DNA from: Flammula alnicola
Lineage: Eukaryota > Basidiomycota > Agaricomycetes > Agaricales > Strophariaceae
Assembly: GCA_015499995.1 (NCBI GenBank)
Contig: JADNRV010000073.1
Location: 186,001 to 250,000 of the forward strand
DNA: 64,000 nt
Direction: 5' to 3'
Both the position numbers and the translations under genes were made by a program. A model generated the notes under the pieces. The model searched no databases, was not told the DNA's origin, and worked only from the letters and a program-made list of their open reading frames with translations. Shown here in pieces: positions 23,801-37,394 of the stretch (positions within the stretch are counted from its first letter, which is position 1; every line of letters begins with the position of its first letter).

Positions 23801-26558
23801 GAATGCGTTGATCGAGCATTCACTGTTGATTCTTGGGGCTACCGCGCTGGAGGATAAGTTGCAGGAGGGTGTGCCCGAGGCTATCGAGATGCTTCATAGG
23901 GCTGGGATTAAACTGTGGATCTTAACAGGTGCGCCACTAATACATTAAGAGACAAAAAGTGCGAACTGATATCTTTGTCCAGGCGATAAACTCCAGACGG
24001 CCATCGAGATCGGCTACAGCTGTAACCTCCTCAAGAACAACATGGACCTCATGATTCTGTCCGCCAGCACACCTGAACAGACGCGATCGCAGCTCGAAGC
24101 AGGCCTGAACAAGATCGCCTCGGTCCTTGGGCCGCCTACATGGGACCAGCGCAAACGAGGCTTCGTCCCTGGCGCGCAGGCATCCTTCGCTGTTGTCATT
24201 GACGGCGAGACTCTCCGCCATGCGCTGACACCCGAGCTGAAGACCCTTTTCCTCAACCTGGGCACTCAATGTGAGACGGTTGTCTGCTGTCGTGTGTCTC
24301 CGGCCCAGAAAGCCCTCACTGTCAACTTGGTATGCCGTCGTCCCTCGGATATCCAATATAGTGTTTTTCTAACAGAATTCCTAGGTCAAGGAGGGTCGGA
24401 ATGCGATGACGCTGTCCATCGGCGACGGAGCGAATGACGTGGCGATGATCCAGGAAGCGAACATCGGATGTGGGCTCTTCGGATTGGAGGGTTCACAGGC
24501 TGCCATGTCTGCCGACTACGCCTTTGGGCAATTTAGGTTCCTCACTAAGCTCCTCCTCGTGCATGGGCGGTGGTCGTACCAGCGTATTGCGGATATGCAC
24601 AGTAACTTCTTTTACAAGGTATGAAGGGTTGCTTCTGTTCTCGGACCTGTTGATGACGCTTTTTTTGTTAGAACGTTATCTGGACTTTCGCCATGTTTTG
24701 GTATCTGCCGTTCAATAGGTGAGTGATGATGTTTGGGATAATATGAGCTATTGTTGATGAAGATGAATTGAACAGTTTCGACGCAACTTATCTGTATCAA
24801 TACACGTTCATTCTACTTTGCAACCTTGTATTCACCTCTCTTCCTGTCATCGTCCTTGGAGGTTTGTGCTATCTACCTAAATTTGCATTCCCTCCGTACT
24901 GAATTTCCGATTTCTCAGCTTTCGACCAAGACATCAACTCAAAAGCGGCTCTTGCCTACCCTCAGCTCTACGTCCGCGGCATTCGCGGCCTGGAGTATAC
25001 CCGTACCAAGTTTTGGATGTACATGGCCGATGGTCTCTACCAATCGGCAGTCGTTTACTTCTTCCCCTATCTCGTCTGGACTCTGGGACTACCGATATCG
25101 TGGACAGGAAAGGGCGTGGATTCTCTCTCGGATTTTGGAACTACGGTCGCTGTCGCTGCTATTATTTCTGCGAATACTTATGTGGGGATGAATACTCATT
25201 AGTGCGTCATTTTCTTGATTTTTGGTCGGCGTATGGGGTCTGATTTTGGTCTTGTAGCTGGACTGTCGTGACTTGGGTCGTGGTTGTGGGCTCGACGGTC
25301 GTCATGATGTTGTGGATTGTAATTTATTCATTCTTCCCGAGCTCTGACTTTGTCGACGAGGTGTCCGTCCTTTTTGGCACCATTTACTTTTGGACGACTG
25401 TGTTTTTGACGGCTGTGATTTGTCTCTGTATGTGTATCGTCCAATCGACTCAGATTTTATGCTCATCGACATTTTTTTTCAGCTCCTCGATTCATTGTCA
25501 AGTACTGGTCAACAGTGTACTACCCTCTGGACAAGGACGTCGTGCGTGAGATGTGGGTCCTGGGCGACCTCAAGGACCAGCTCGGCCTATCACATCGCAA
25601 TGCCAAAAAGAACCACAAGACAGAACGTAACCTGGAAGCTGCGCCCATGTTTTTCGAGCAGCACAGTCGGTCGGGGTCGGAGCTGTCGACCAACAACTAT
25701 GAGCCTGCCATGACCAATAGTCCTGGTCCTGGTCTTGCGGCAGACATGACGCCGAGGCAGACCTATCTAGACACCCCGCCTCTGAACGAAACGATCGAAC
25801 TCCCACCGCGCGAGCCTGCAGTGCAGTATGCACAGGTCAGGTCGAATCTTATCCACGAGACACATCTCTCTCTCTCACAACCCTCTCCCACACATCTCTC
25901 CCCGGCTCCGTTCGATGCACGACATAACATGTCCGTTTCTCCTCAGCCTTCGTATTATTCGGCGTCGGATCTGCCCCCTGCGTCGCCGCTACCTTCACCG
26001 AAATATCGATACCCGAGTGGCGAGGTCACGAGCACGCCGCCGAGTAGGCGGACGAGTGTGGCGACGTCGAGAGCGCCGTCGGTGAGTGGGCGAGGGGCGG
26101 TGCCACCGCCGGCTGCTCCTATGCCGACATCGCCGCTGCCGCCTCAGCCACGGTCACCGACGACTGGGTTGCTGGTTCCTGGGTCGCCGTACGGGAGGGC
26201 GATGACTGATTCCCCTGCATATGAGATGCAGGTGCGGAGTGGGCAGGAGTCGGTGAGGGCGGAGAGTCAGGCGTCGCATGCGTCATATGTGACTGCGGCG
26301 TCGTATGCGACTGCGCCTGATGATTTCTGGACGGCGGAGGATGACGATGGGATGGGCGGGCACATTGCTGAGCGTAATGCGCAGCCGCAAGTGCAAGTGC
26401 CCCCGCAGGCGATGTTGTATCCGCATCAGCAGCAGCATCCTGCGGTGCTGGCTATCGATGACGATGAGGAGGAGGACGATCGAGACACAGTGATAGGGCA
26501 TCGGCGAGTCAGCGGGGTGTCTGAAGTGTCAACGTGGGAGGGTGGTCGGGCGCTGTAA
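20863..26558 (+). CDS. P4-type ATPase, phospholipid flippase of the Dnf1/Dnf2 kind
   Basis: A large multi-exon gene; exon 1 is 20863-21226. P4-ATPases move phospholipids from the outer to the inner leaflet of the plasma membrane and endomembranes, using ATP through a phospho-aspartate. Visible hallmarks in order: [20 protein letters not shown] and LQLFPIFGA (first helices), [12 protein letters not shown] (actuator loop), the helix-4 motif PISLYISIE (about 22840), the phosphorylation loop [19 protein letters not shown] (about 22980), [11 protein letters not shown] (nucleotide site) and the hinge [16 protein letters not shown] (about 24420). [11 protein letters not shown] and helices 7-10 follow. 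The about 330-residue tail after the last helix is Ser/Pro/Gln-rich and acidic at the end (DDDEEEDD), probably disordered and regulatory. A large insert between helix 2 and the actuator (about 21600-22000) fits the Dnf1-like branch. A Cdc50/Lem3-type partner is expected elsewhere in the genome. Confidence 0.95.
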
Positions 26559-27317
26559 TTTATTAGATTTTAGTATTTGTCTCTCTGCTTTCCACTCACT
26601 TTTTTTCCTTCATTTTTAACGGATTCAGTGCTACTGTTGCTTGATGTGTATCTCCCCATTCCATTCCATGACTTACTACCACACACCCCCATGCCATGTC
26701 CCTCTATCCCCATCTTTTAACCTGTTTTTATATGGCACATCTGGAAAGGACATTTTACTTAATCAACATGTTGGGTCTATACTAGAGTTAGTCATGGCAA
26801 TGAATAACTTTACATCAAGTTCTCTTCTAAGTATCCACTGGTATGCATCGCGAAGAATCGAATTCTGGGGGCGGGGAAGATCTGCACGACCCATTTCAAT
26901 TTGCTTCACTTTATGAGATCGGGTAAAATTTTGTGCCGGTAGCCGGCCGGGTCACAGCTACTTACAATATTTCCTGATTTGTCGAAACATCCTTGAAAAA
27001 CAAGACTTTGTGCCAGAATAAACGGTCGACTCACCGTTTGTGTTTCCTGGCCGTCATTTCGACTCCATTTGGGAGAACCACATGACAAGAGTCGCACCCG
27101 ATGGTGTGCTCGAAGGCTTATATTCTTGATAAGTATGAGAGGATGCCTGTTGGAATGTCTACTGATGTTGATATAGTTGATCGATCTTGTTTCAACTTTC
27201 GGGAGGATTCGGTTTGTAAAAGAATTGTAAACACAGCTCTATTCTAGGGTTACTTTTATTAGGGTTCCGGTGGACACTTATAACGCCATTGCTGCTTTCT
27301 CTCAAACCACCATCATC
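26559..27317. other. Intergenic region between flippase and transcription factor
   Basis: Pyrimidine-rich just after the flippase stop codon (26570-26720), consistent with a 3' UTR. The rest shows no supported gene. A possible upstream open frame begins with a non-ATG codon at 27270. Confidence 0.4.
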
Positions 27318-30300
27318 ATGCCTCCAGTAACGACTGCCGACACTCAAGAACAGCAGGCATCGACTTCGTCCACATCGTCGATGCTGAAGGAGCGGCGGTT
27401 CAAGCTGAGCAGGTATGTGGCTTTTGGCTGCTGTGTTGTCTGCCTACTGAGGAGTCATTTTGTTTTCAGAGCGTGTGATCGTTGTCGGTGAGTCCCCTAA
27501 AACTTCAATGGATCGAATTGCTTGCTCAATGTGCTCGCAGGAGGAGAAGGATCAAGTGCGACGAAGGCCACCCCTGTCAGGCATGTCTGACCGCCAATTC
27601 CTCATGCACCTTCGAGGAGCCTGGCAAGAGGACGCATCCTCACAAATCAAAGTCAGTCTGCCAGGCGAGCGCTCTATCTCTGCAGTACTCCTGACGTTAT
27701 TTTTTCTTTCTTTCTATTTTTATAGACGAACAGCGACTCTGGAAGATCGCATGCATCATCTTGAGACTCTCATTCAAGCTATACCGCCTGCCGTCTTCGC
27801 AGCTGGAGGGGCTTTGACTCCCATGACCCCTGGCCCAGACGCCGCCACCAGTCCTGTCGTGCCCTTCATGTATCCTGATGGCATGCCGTCTGGGGTACCA
27901 CCGCCCTCCTTACATGTATTTCCTCTCATGAATCCATCCACTCATTTCACTCGTGATCCCAAGGTCGATGAGCGCCATCATAGCCCGCACAATTCTTTCA
28001 ATCCGCTTTTCACCAGTGGCCCTTTTCACATCCCACCCTCTAACCTGGCGGAAGAATCTAGGATGTCGTTGACTTCCTCTTATCTTTATTTTGACGACGA
28101 AGGTTGCACGAGATGGCAAGGCGAAACGTCTGGACTCCCAGTTCTCGACCTTCTCGTCGAGCGACATGCACTCCCACCCAATCGAGATCCAATTGACAAG
28201 TCCCACTCAGACTCAAATACTGCGAAGATGGCTAGCGCTGCTAATGCGGAGTGGTTTCCAAATCGCCAACCCCGTCGGACCGATTTGAATCCTCAAACCT
28301 TATGGAGACTCATCACTTCATACATCGTTCCAGAACTTATGGATAGGTGAGCCTTACTATTATTGCGTCGACCAGCGTCTTAATGAAGATCTAGTCTCGT
28401 CCAATGTTATTTATCCACGTCCTACTATATAATGCCCTTCCTGCACGTCCCGACATTTTTAGCGGTAAGTGTTATCTTATCTTCGCTTACAAACTCGCTT
28501 GTTTAAATATAACAACGTCTATGAACTCACAGGATTACGGCAACCCCCAGAAGTGGGGCGAACCAGGCTTTGCATCATTCATCGTAGCGATTTGCTGTCT
28601 AGCTTCACGCCACATGGACGATCCTCGCGTCCGTGCAGACCCCAACGACGGCATCTCTGCTGGCACTCAGTGGTTCGAGCTTTACGGCCGCTTGCGCACG
28701 TTGCCTATTGCGGACCGGCCTACGCTGTACAATATCCAGGCGAATCTTATCGCGGCCGTGTACGGTGTAGGACTCGGCAAGCTCTCAAAGGCCGCTGCGC
28801 TGCTTGCTGAAGCCATCACTATGAGTATCGACGCCGGTCTCCACCGCTCTGCTGACAGCTACGACCTGTTCGATCCCATCGAGGACGAGGTGCGCAAGCG
28901 GACGTTCTGGTGTGTATACATATGGGATAAGCAGCTGAGCGCCCATTTTGGCCGGCCGTCATTGTTGAGGCTGCGAGATTGCGATGTGCCGGAGCCGTCT
29001 CCGGTGGACGACGAGTTCATCACGCGCGAGGCGCTCGGCGTGCCTCCTCCCGGGACTGAATGCCGCATGAGCGCGTTCATCGTCGTACTGCGCATCATGG
29101 TGGTGCTCGAGGCTGTCCTGGACGTCCCGCCTACTCGCCAGTCCGACGACTCGAGTTCGTTCCTGCTTCGTGCTACCAACGTTTTGTCGGGTGTGAGGAG
29201 GTTCAAGGAGATGCGAGAGGAAGAGGCGCTGTTGGACGATATCCATCGGAAGATACCTTGCTATTGGGCACATTCACCCGAAACGCTTAATAGCGAGGAT
29301 ACTATCCGGTTGACGCAGGCGGAGAGGTTGCATTGTGCGGAGCAGTTTGTCCGGCTGTTAATTTATCGGCACCGATTTTCGGAAATGGTTGCTGAGAGGA
29401 CGAGCGGCCCGATTGAGGAAGAGCAGACGGAGGCTGAGAAAGAAGCATTGGTCGCGGCCCACAACTCCGCCTTGCAGATCATAGCGGCCCATGTTCACAT
29501 GGCGAAAAAAGGGCTCATGACATACTGTGAGTGTTTTCTGCTCTTCGATTTTCTCTCTCGACCGTACTCAACAATTTTCGACAAACTTCAGATGGCGTTC
29601 ACGTGATTCATCAGTTGACACAGGCTGGGAGAACTTTGGTTGCCGTCTTGTTGTGCTGCAAGACGGATGAGCTTCAACATCTCATCCCACCTGGGTTGGA
29701 TGCCCTGCGGTCGTGCATCGGTCTCTTGCGAAGGTTTAGCGGTCGCTATGTATGTGGTCTTCGGTCAGGAGACCTAATGGAAGAGTTCTGTCGACGTACG
29801 TCTCTATCTCCATATTTTTTTCTCGTCGTCGCACAGAGTAACGGGCATGGTTTTCTTTTTCTTCTTTCTAGTTACCAACATCCCACTGGAAACGCAGCGC
29901 CAGGACGGGCCCGCTAGTGCTGCCAGACCGCCATGGATACGACCCATTCGCAAGAAGGCGCCGTCGGTCGCGCGCTCAAACCAAAGCGGGGACTCGCCTT
30001 CTCACCACAGCAGCCCCGAAGCATTCTCGCCTTCAGACTTTTTCTCGGATCCTGTCAAGCCGGTTTTCACCCCAGGCCCACCGTCATCTGCGAGCGGTGG
30101 GACGCCGGGGAATCAGGTGCCGTCGCCCCCGCAGTACTCGAATGGGACTAACAACAACTCGACGTTTATGGACACGTCAGGGGGGCTGAACATGGAGTTG
30201 ATGAGGGATGAGCAGATGTACGGGATGCCGCCCGAGATGATGGCGCTCTTCCAGGATGGGGGTGTTGATGGGCTGTTCTCGCCCGAGTTTATGCAATCGC

Positions 30301-30440
30301 AGCCCCAGTCCCAGCAGCAGCAGGCAGGACAACAGGCCCATCACCAGTCTGATAGGACGGTGAATGGGAATACGCAACCGGGTGCGGGGTTCGCTAGCCC
30401 TGCGTTCCTCAAGATGAACGGGTTGGTGACCTCGCCATAG
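27318..30440 (+). CDS. Zn2Cys6 (Gal4-type) fungal transcription factor
   Basis: Multi-exon gene starting at ATG 27318. Exon 1 encodes a Ser/Thr-rich leader. A very small exon and a split Arg codon then build the binuclear zinc cluster [20 protein letters not shown]...C, with the spacing C-X2-C-X6-C-X5-C-X2-C-X6-C (about 27474-27630). A coiled-coil-like dimerisation segment follows ([19 protein letters not shown]). The middle homology region (PF04082-type) shows [29 protein letters not shown], the [20 protein letters not shown] helix and [20 protein letters not shown]. The C-terminus is rich in Gln, Ser and Pro with acidic/Met patches, a likely activation domain. It is a nuclear sequence-specific regulator; targets are unknown. 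It resembles the xylanase-regulator class in its middle region, but I would not name it. Confidence 0.9.
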
Positions 30441-33010
30441 CGACTACGATAATTTGAAAATGCTCTCTTGACCTCTTGACCCAACTCACGAGGGACCTTG
30501 AGCTACCTTGCCCATCTTTTTCTTTTTTCTTTTTCTTTTTTCCTTCTTTCTTTTCCTCCTCTACGTATTCCCTGTTGTTATTCTTTTATCTAGCTGTAAT
30601 TTTCCCTTCCCGCTATTACGTCGATCTCCTGTTGTCGAATCAGCCCAATCTGTAATTATATTATATAGGACTTCTCTATTTACATGTCAAAGTATCCTGG
30701 TTTACAGTGAGTTACCGAGTATGTAGGAGTCGGGAGGAGTCGGTAAGGTCCGCAGTCTTGGCGAGGGCTCATGATCATGATCGTCTTTCGGGGTTTAAGT
30801 CAAAAGTCTCAGGTCCTCGAGGACCTTGGTTGGACAATTAGATCCCTTCTTTCTCACAGTGATAGCAGGAGCCGACTTTCCTTTTGGAGGAACTGGGTGG
30901 CATTCAGTAATCTTGTATGTACAGCGGGGCTTCCATTAGCTAGGGCGCGGATAAAGGTAAATAAGTGTGAGTATGTGCGAGTACTGTTCTGAGCGATGTT
31001 GGAGGAAGTGGTCATACGTACATTATCATATATACATCGTCCTAAATATGTCGCCCTACTTGGTCAGAAATGACTCAGCGTTGTTGTTCTCATGAGAAGG
31101 TTCATGGGAAGAGGGGTTCGAACGCGAGTCGTGATAGGGGACCTCCGAGAAATAGATCATCGGGAAAGTCTATAAAAATTGTTCAAGAGCATTGAAGATT
31201 TTGAGCAGACGTTATCTATTCCAGGATTTCTTGAAATTGGTCTTAATTTCGACATGAGACGTGCTAATATCTTCGAGATAGGTCCAAGTGGTTGAACTTG
31301 GGCTGAACCATTCATTCCTAGTCTTGTAGCACAGATATGCAAATATTGAAACATTTTTCTCTCTCTCATTGTCTAAGTAATTTATCATCCTTGGTTTCGG
31401 GTAGTATTTAAACGGTGACGATGGCCATTGAACGTTTGAACGTTGAATGTTATCAAGTGCCAGTGATGGAGTAATACAGTACTTATTGGCGTGCGTCACA
31501 TTGTCCTCAGAAATGATCATAAAACAATTTATTCGAGCTATAGATTTCGAAAAGGTCTTTAGAAATGGTATATGAATACTCTCGCAGTGCAGGTCTTAGC
31601 CGCCCGCGTTGAACATCACGCCGCACACGAACACAAGGCGCTAAATAAATTTCAGCCTCAAAACGTTAAAGAGCGTCATCAAAGTTTCTCGTTTGTGATT
31701 AAGCCGCGTTTGCCATATATATGTTCAAGCTCCCAGACATTATATTTTTTTCAATTGACGATCGATTATACCGCTGTGGAAAACTTGGTCAATTGTCCGG
31801 ACTTCCAACTTTTGATTTTCAGAGACACCGGGCCAATGCGTCTTATCAATTGTTGTATCATATGTATGTGCTGCAGACGAAACCATCTGTTTAACAATGA
31901 GAAATTAGGCATGGCAACGGCTCACAAGGTAAGAACCTTTTTGTCTTTTAGACGCGTCGCGAGGAACCTTGCTACTTCTCAATCTTGAAATGCGCCTATT
32001 ATTGCATAGCAATCGGAAGCGTTGATATATAAGAAATGCTATCGGCAGGCAGGCTGAGGCCGACGAGGCTCTCTATTCTTTTTCAGTGACTGATAATTTG
32101 CATGGCAGACCATTGAGAAATCTTGAAGTTGGAAGTGCTATGTAATAACCGTGTAGTCAATGCTTGCTCGATTGGGACCACCCTCTTACTTACTCGTAAT
32201 TAATTCCATTCGTGGCGCCGTTCATTAATTAGAAACCTCCCTTGATTTCTGAGCCAGGTCTGATCCTCTCGGCAACGTTATCACAGAGCAGAGCAGAAGA
32301 CTTCCTGGAATTATTACGGTTGTCCTGGTCGAAAAGAAATACTGTAGGCAAGCCAGAATATTGCGAGGCTGGGTAGTCCGGCGAGCTACCGTCTCTAATT
32401 TTGTATAGCTTCCTTACCCACCAGACTGTGCGACATTGAGCTCGCCCAGTCAGTCTAAGTCAGAGCGACGAGCACTTTCACTTTGGACACGGTCGTGAGA
32501 AATTGTTGTCCTGGCATCGCATCTTACCACGTGAGAACCGATCTAAGATCAAGGCCTAATTTGGTGGCTCCCTTTGTTACGGTTGGGATGGAATTGGACG
32601 CTCCTTTGAACGATCCGTTACGAAACTCGGTCGTCTCTGCCTATATCCTCGATGGCTTGCATCCAAGTACACCCTGTTTACCGCGCCTTGGTGACCCACC
32701 TACCGGTTCGCGGTATTTTTCATTTTGGAGCCTGGACAACGGTTCTTTTCCGCTTTTATTGTGATTATCCAACGCTTGACATCAGGTGCGTGAGTATTCC
32801 TTCTCTTTCCAGTTCCGTTGAACAATAAGAAAGTCGACGAGAGACGTCTCCCGATATGATCTACTGATCTAATTCCTTCGTCATCAATTCATTTCGCGTC
32901 TTTTTGTTCCATGAGACAAAGAGATGTCCACTACATAACTCGTGCGAGTCGACTCACTATCACTTCTTCGTACTCCTTTCCGCTAACTCATCTGTCTGTA
33001 TACAGACGAT
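30441..33010. other. Gene-poor stretch of 2.6 kb
   Basis: A long T/C-rich run (30508-30560) follows the transcription-factor gene and is probably its 3' UTR. The remaining frames (31157-31520 minus, 31572-31988 plus, 32483-32764 plus) have no recognisable content or splice logic. A GAACGTTTGAACGTTGAA-like patch near 31430 resembles one at about 52632, hinting at shared repeat DNA. Confidence 0.4.
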
Positions 33011-34884
33011 ATGTACTCCCGCCATCGCAGCCAGGAGCTTGCCTCCTCATCCATTAGCCGTTTGCCAGTCGAATTGCTTTCAGAGATTTTCACGCTATGC
33101 ACTCTTGCCGCAACCGAAACCGACGCCGAGGATACGGAATATTCTTCGAACCTCATCAACCCGGACGGCCTTGCGATGACTCTTCTTCTATCGAGCGTGA
33201 ACCGCAGATGGAGGGAAGTAATACTCAACCAAGCAAACCTTTGGTCCAATATTTGTGTCACTGCAGAGCTGCTCAGCAGTCCAGATGATCTTGGGATATT
33301 TTCGGCGGAGTCGGGAAGTTCACCACAGTTAAACGCGAAACAAATAGTATCTTGTCTTGAACGATCCCGCCAACATCCTCTCAATATTCTGATTGATGCT
33401 CGTGATGAAAATTGGAATTTCATCGAGTCCGAGTACGTCGCGTATCTCTTTGATGGTCCTTCCACATCTAACTCTCCTGCAGCGTCGGTACTGACTACGG
33501 AGATGCCCCTATCCGTATACCTTTCTCGTCCGAGCACATAATCACTGTCGTCTCTCTTCTGCTTCCTCATATTTCGCGGTGGAAGTCTCTCACCATCCTT
33601 ACGGACACTTGGGCACCCATGCACGCCGCCCTCACCACCATAAATCCCTATATCACCGAATTCGGAGCTCCACTCCTTGAGTCGATGACTCTTATGCGAT
33701 GCAATGATTTCGTCAGCTTCTCGCCTCAATTCCAACCACTCCATTTAAAGGAACCTGCCTTTCTCTGCCGTGGTAGCGTGGGGCCTTTGGGCCCCAGTAA
33801 AGCCATACTGCCTCGTCTAAAACACCTCTCGTTTAGGGGTGTTCATGCTGATTGGGACTCGCTCAGCGACGCACTATCTGCCTCACCATCAAGTTTAAAA
33901 TGCCTCGAACTCCAATCCCACTGTGCCGACGTTCGGCCTACCGTCGACCAATTCCACAGACTGCTCAATTCAACACCAGCGCTGCGAAGGTTGGTTATTA
34001 GCGGGTCCGGCGCAGAACTTCCAGACGATGTTGACGACATGGCCCATGATTACCTCCCCGTTCACCTTCCTGAACTACAAGACATAACCATCGGTTACCG
34101 CACTGCCTTCGAAGGTCGGCTGGCAGTAAAGCTTCTCGATGCCCCAAACACGAAATCTCTCACGCTCGAAGACGCCACCTATCCTGGAGATCCAGAGGAA
34201 GTTAACGGCACCAGCATTCTGACTTATTTAGGATCCAAAGAATCACATACCAACGATATGGATTTCGACATGCACGAAGCCGTCCGGGATTCGGGCCGCA
34301 ACAATCATCCATTCCAATGCCCCCATAGCGCAAGGAGGAAGACTTTCAACAAAGAAGAACCCCGCGCGGCATTCCCGCTTCTCCGCAGTGTGACACTGAA
34401 AAACATCAAAGCCCCTCCAGCGCCAATGCGCACCTTCTTCAGCGCACTATCCCATCTCGAACGCCTCGAGCTCACAGGGATGCCGATGCAGGCCGTGCAT
34501 GCTCTTTTGCCGTGCGCGGGCCCTTCCATCGCCGTCTCCAGTTGCCCATGCCCGCAACTGCGCTCCTTGTGCATCAAGGGCTCGGAACAGCTCAAGACGC
34601 AGGATCTGGACTATATCGTTGGTGGGCTGGCGACGGAGCGCCAGAATAACGGCGCTTGTGGCCTGCAAGAGGTCGATATCCACCTGGACGCCGCGCGTGC
34701 GGCCTCGGTCTTCGCCGCTGCCTCTCCCGGCACGAAGGTGAATATTATCAGCGACAGCGAGGACGAAGACGATGTCATGGATTTCATGGATCAGGATCAG
34801 GAGATGAACGCTTTCAAGCCTGGTGGGATCTTCAACGATCCCGTGTTCGACGCATACTACTCCGTTCAAATCGTTTCTCGCTGA
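33011..34884 (+). CDS. F-box / LRR type protein, SRLPVELLSEIF family
   Basis: Two exons: 33011-33432 and 33483-34884, separated by a 50-bp GTACGT...GCAG intron. The frame change between the two long ORFs is explained by this intron, giving ESDVGTDYGDAPIRIPFSSE across the junction. The N-terminus has a textbook F-box: ISRLPVELLSEIFTLC, LLSSVNRRWREVILNQANLW and SNICV. The rest contains leucine-rich strands such as LKCLELQSHC, LRRLVISGSG and LERLELTGMP. The end is acidic (SDSEDEDDVMDFMDQDQEM). It is expected to act as an SCF substrate adaptor. This gene is of a different F-box subfamily from the copies at 10.3 and 35.2 kb. Confidence 0.85.
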
Positions 34885-35240
34885 TTTTCTTTTATTGGAC
34901 TCTTTTTCTTTCCTTCTCTGGTATTTTCACGCGGCAGAAAGTCTGACTTTCTTGTTGTAAAGTAGACAACGACGGACCTTTTGTTGTATGCGTCTGTACT
35001 TATAGATTCAGTCAATGTAGGGAATATATAGATGAAATAATAAGTCGTCACTGATCAAACAAATTCTATGCAAGTTCACCTTGCGCGAGGCATCATTACA
35101 TTTACCTCCTATTCCAACACGTGGACACGAAGTCCGCTATGAAAGTGAGCGCCCGACGTTGGTTGATCTCCATCTCTCCCTGAGATCCTGTACATCATCA
35201 CCAAATTAGCATCAGAAAAGAACTGTTAAATCTAGATCAC
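34885..35240. other. Convergent intergenic region, nothing recognised
   Basis: A T-rich 3' UTR-like stretch follows the F-box stop codon. No repeat or gene. Confidence 0.4.
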
Positions 35241-36882
35241 CTACGTATTTTGATTACGAGCCGCTTCCTTCAAGAAAGGAATAATCGTCCCAACACGTCT
35301 CCAGAGCGAGGAATATCGACCGCGAGTGTCATGCTGAAGATAGCGAATGGTGGGAAAGAGCTTGAAGAGCCCGATGGCAATGTTAAGATGTGCTGGTTTG
35401 ACCACGGGAGAGGTCCACACATCGAGAGAAACAAGGTGGTGCGAAAGGAAGGGTACAGAATCGGGTTCTGGCATGTTCTCCGTCTGCAATGAAAAAAGTA
35501 GAGATCGTAGATGGGGCAAATGTTCTGCGACTTCTATGAGGGCATGGAAATCGATGGTCCCGACGCTAGGTGTGAAAATATGTAATTCTTCGATGTCTGG
35601 CCATGCCTTGATGAAGCCGCGCATGTGAGCAGGGGAAAGCGACCAGAAGGCGGCGTAGGCAATGTTGACTTTCGTGAGGTTGAGCTTGAGAAGATCGGGA
35701 TAAATGGGGGCAGGCATGTCAGACATAGCGGGAAGTGCGTAAGGGTACTTGTCAGTCCCATATCTTGAATATGTCATATCACATCCCAAATTGAGCTCCT
35801 TAAATCTCTGGCCTGTATTCTGACGCAAAGCCTGGAAGAACGCATGCCAGCTGGTTTCTTCGAAGTCCAAACTGATTTCTCGAGGCGATTTATAGGCCTC
35901 GGTGAAAGCGAGAGTGAACGATTCCAGGGCGCAGAAGCTCCCTGATTGTAGGAGAGGAACAACTTGTTGCAAGGTCGAAGTGATGGTGAGCTTTGTCAGC
36001 GAACAAAAGTCGCCAAAGGCAGATCGGCGAAGCTCGTTCCTAGAATTTACCAGACCATTAAAATCCACCGAAGAAAGATGCTCCATGTGAGCCAGCTTCG
36101 CAAAGAAAGTCGAGTCGAGTCGAGTCTTGAGCCCACCCAGTAAATCTTGAGATAGTCCTAAATGGCGGAGGTTCTCCAATTTAGAGATACAATCCAAACG
36201 GCGTTTAGGAACCCTGAACCCGATGTGGAGGTACTGCATGTCGGGTGCTTGTTGGACAACGGAGTCGAAGAATGACCACATAATTGGGTGGTTTTCTCGA
36301 CCAGTGTATGGTTGTGGCATCGCGTGTACGCGAAGAAGCGAAGAAGAAACAAGAAGCGCGACTTCTGGACCATAGCCTGTGATACAAAGGTTGCGAAGGC
36401 GGGGGAAGAATGGCTTGTTCGTCCTCTGGACGAGCTGCAAATAGACTGACGGGTCTACATCTGGCTCTGGAGAGTAGACAAGGGTGCGAACACGCGTTCC
36501 GTATTTCTCGAGCAACGCCAATTCAGAATCCAGAATGATACCAGCGAGAGTCTGAAGAAGTAAAATTTCAGTGGTTATCCAAGGCAAAATAACAATTGAA
36601 ATAACAAACGTATTGATATTGGTCACGCTTCAAGTTGTAAACTGATTTGAAGGTGGACAAGGGCCTCAGCAAATGCGACATCTTGTCTATTTTTAACCAC
36701 AATTCGTCCAATGCCACCTCGGTAAAGGCATGGCACGTCAGGGCAATGCTCAACAGCGTAGAACGAAAGGCCTTTCCGTCCGAGTCTTCCATTCTTGGTT
36801 CGGGAAATTGTAGGTCACATTGAGTCCTCAAGTGAGCTAGAATTTGAAGAAAAATATCTTGGTTCAGGAGAGCAGGGTGCAT
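35241..36882 (-). CDS. F-box / leucine-rich-repeat type protein, copy 2 (inverted)
   Basis: Minus-strand paralogue of the gene at 10263-11950. Exon 1 is 36882-36610 (MHPALLNQDIFLQILAHLR start, then RSTLLSIALTCHAFTEVALD), and exon 2 is 36551-35241. The intron sits at the same position as in copy 1, and here it also reads through without a stop. Long stretches are identical to copy 1, for example LLKLNLTKVNIAYAAFWSLS, while others differ by single residues or small indels, so both copies appear to be under protein-level constraint. Product about 527 residues. The upstream Met in frame at 36933 is less likely because copy 1 lacks it. Confidence 0.85.
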
Positions 36883-37394
36883 TGCGAACTGGTTGGGTGG
36901 TTGAAAGTTTGATGTGATCGTGTGCGATTCCATCTTACTTATACTTATCCTGGTGCAAGGTGGCACTGTTCAAGCTTCAAGTGTTGGCCCGCTTTACTAT
37001 TCTGGCAATATGGCCCAGTTGCCAGGTGACAAGTGGCAAGGTCGCATTTTCTTGGCACGTGCGAAAGGGCTGAGGCAGACACATGGCCACAATGTAAACT
37101 CCTTAGCTCAGCATGTGGCTAGTGGAGGAAAACATTCTGGCCACCCCATCCAAGTGACATACCGTATATCGAGAGATCTAGCCTTCGTGGCCACGAAAAT
37201 ATTAGCGCCCATCACTTGTAGGTATCGCAAAAAGCCATGTAAAGTCACGTACAATTAGATACATTGACAACCTGTATGGAAAAATATTGTCCCATAAGCC
37301 TGCGTCTATCTGCAGATGTGCCGTCGAAACTAACGAAAAGAAGGTCATGAATATGCTGTACATTAGACACACAAGGAAGGAGTGCAAGGACCCA

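Noticed and set aside
22980..23819. 279-codon minus-strand frame inside the flippase gene
   Set aside because: It is antisense to the phosphorylation and nucleotide-binding region; GC-rich third positions keep the opposite frame open.
31157..31988. Open frames on both strands between the transcription factor and the 33-kb F-box gene
   Set aside because: They are short, with no conserved motif, and overlap each other. Not enough to support a gene.
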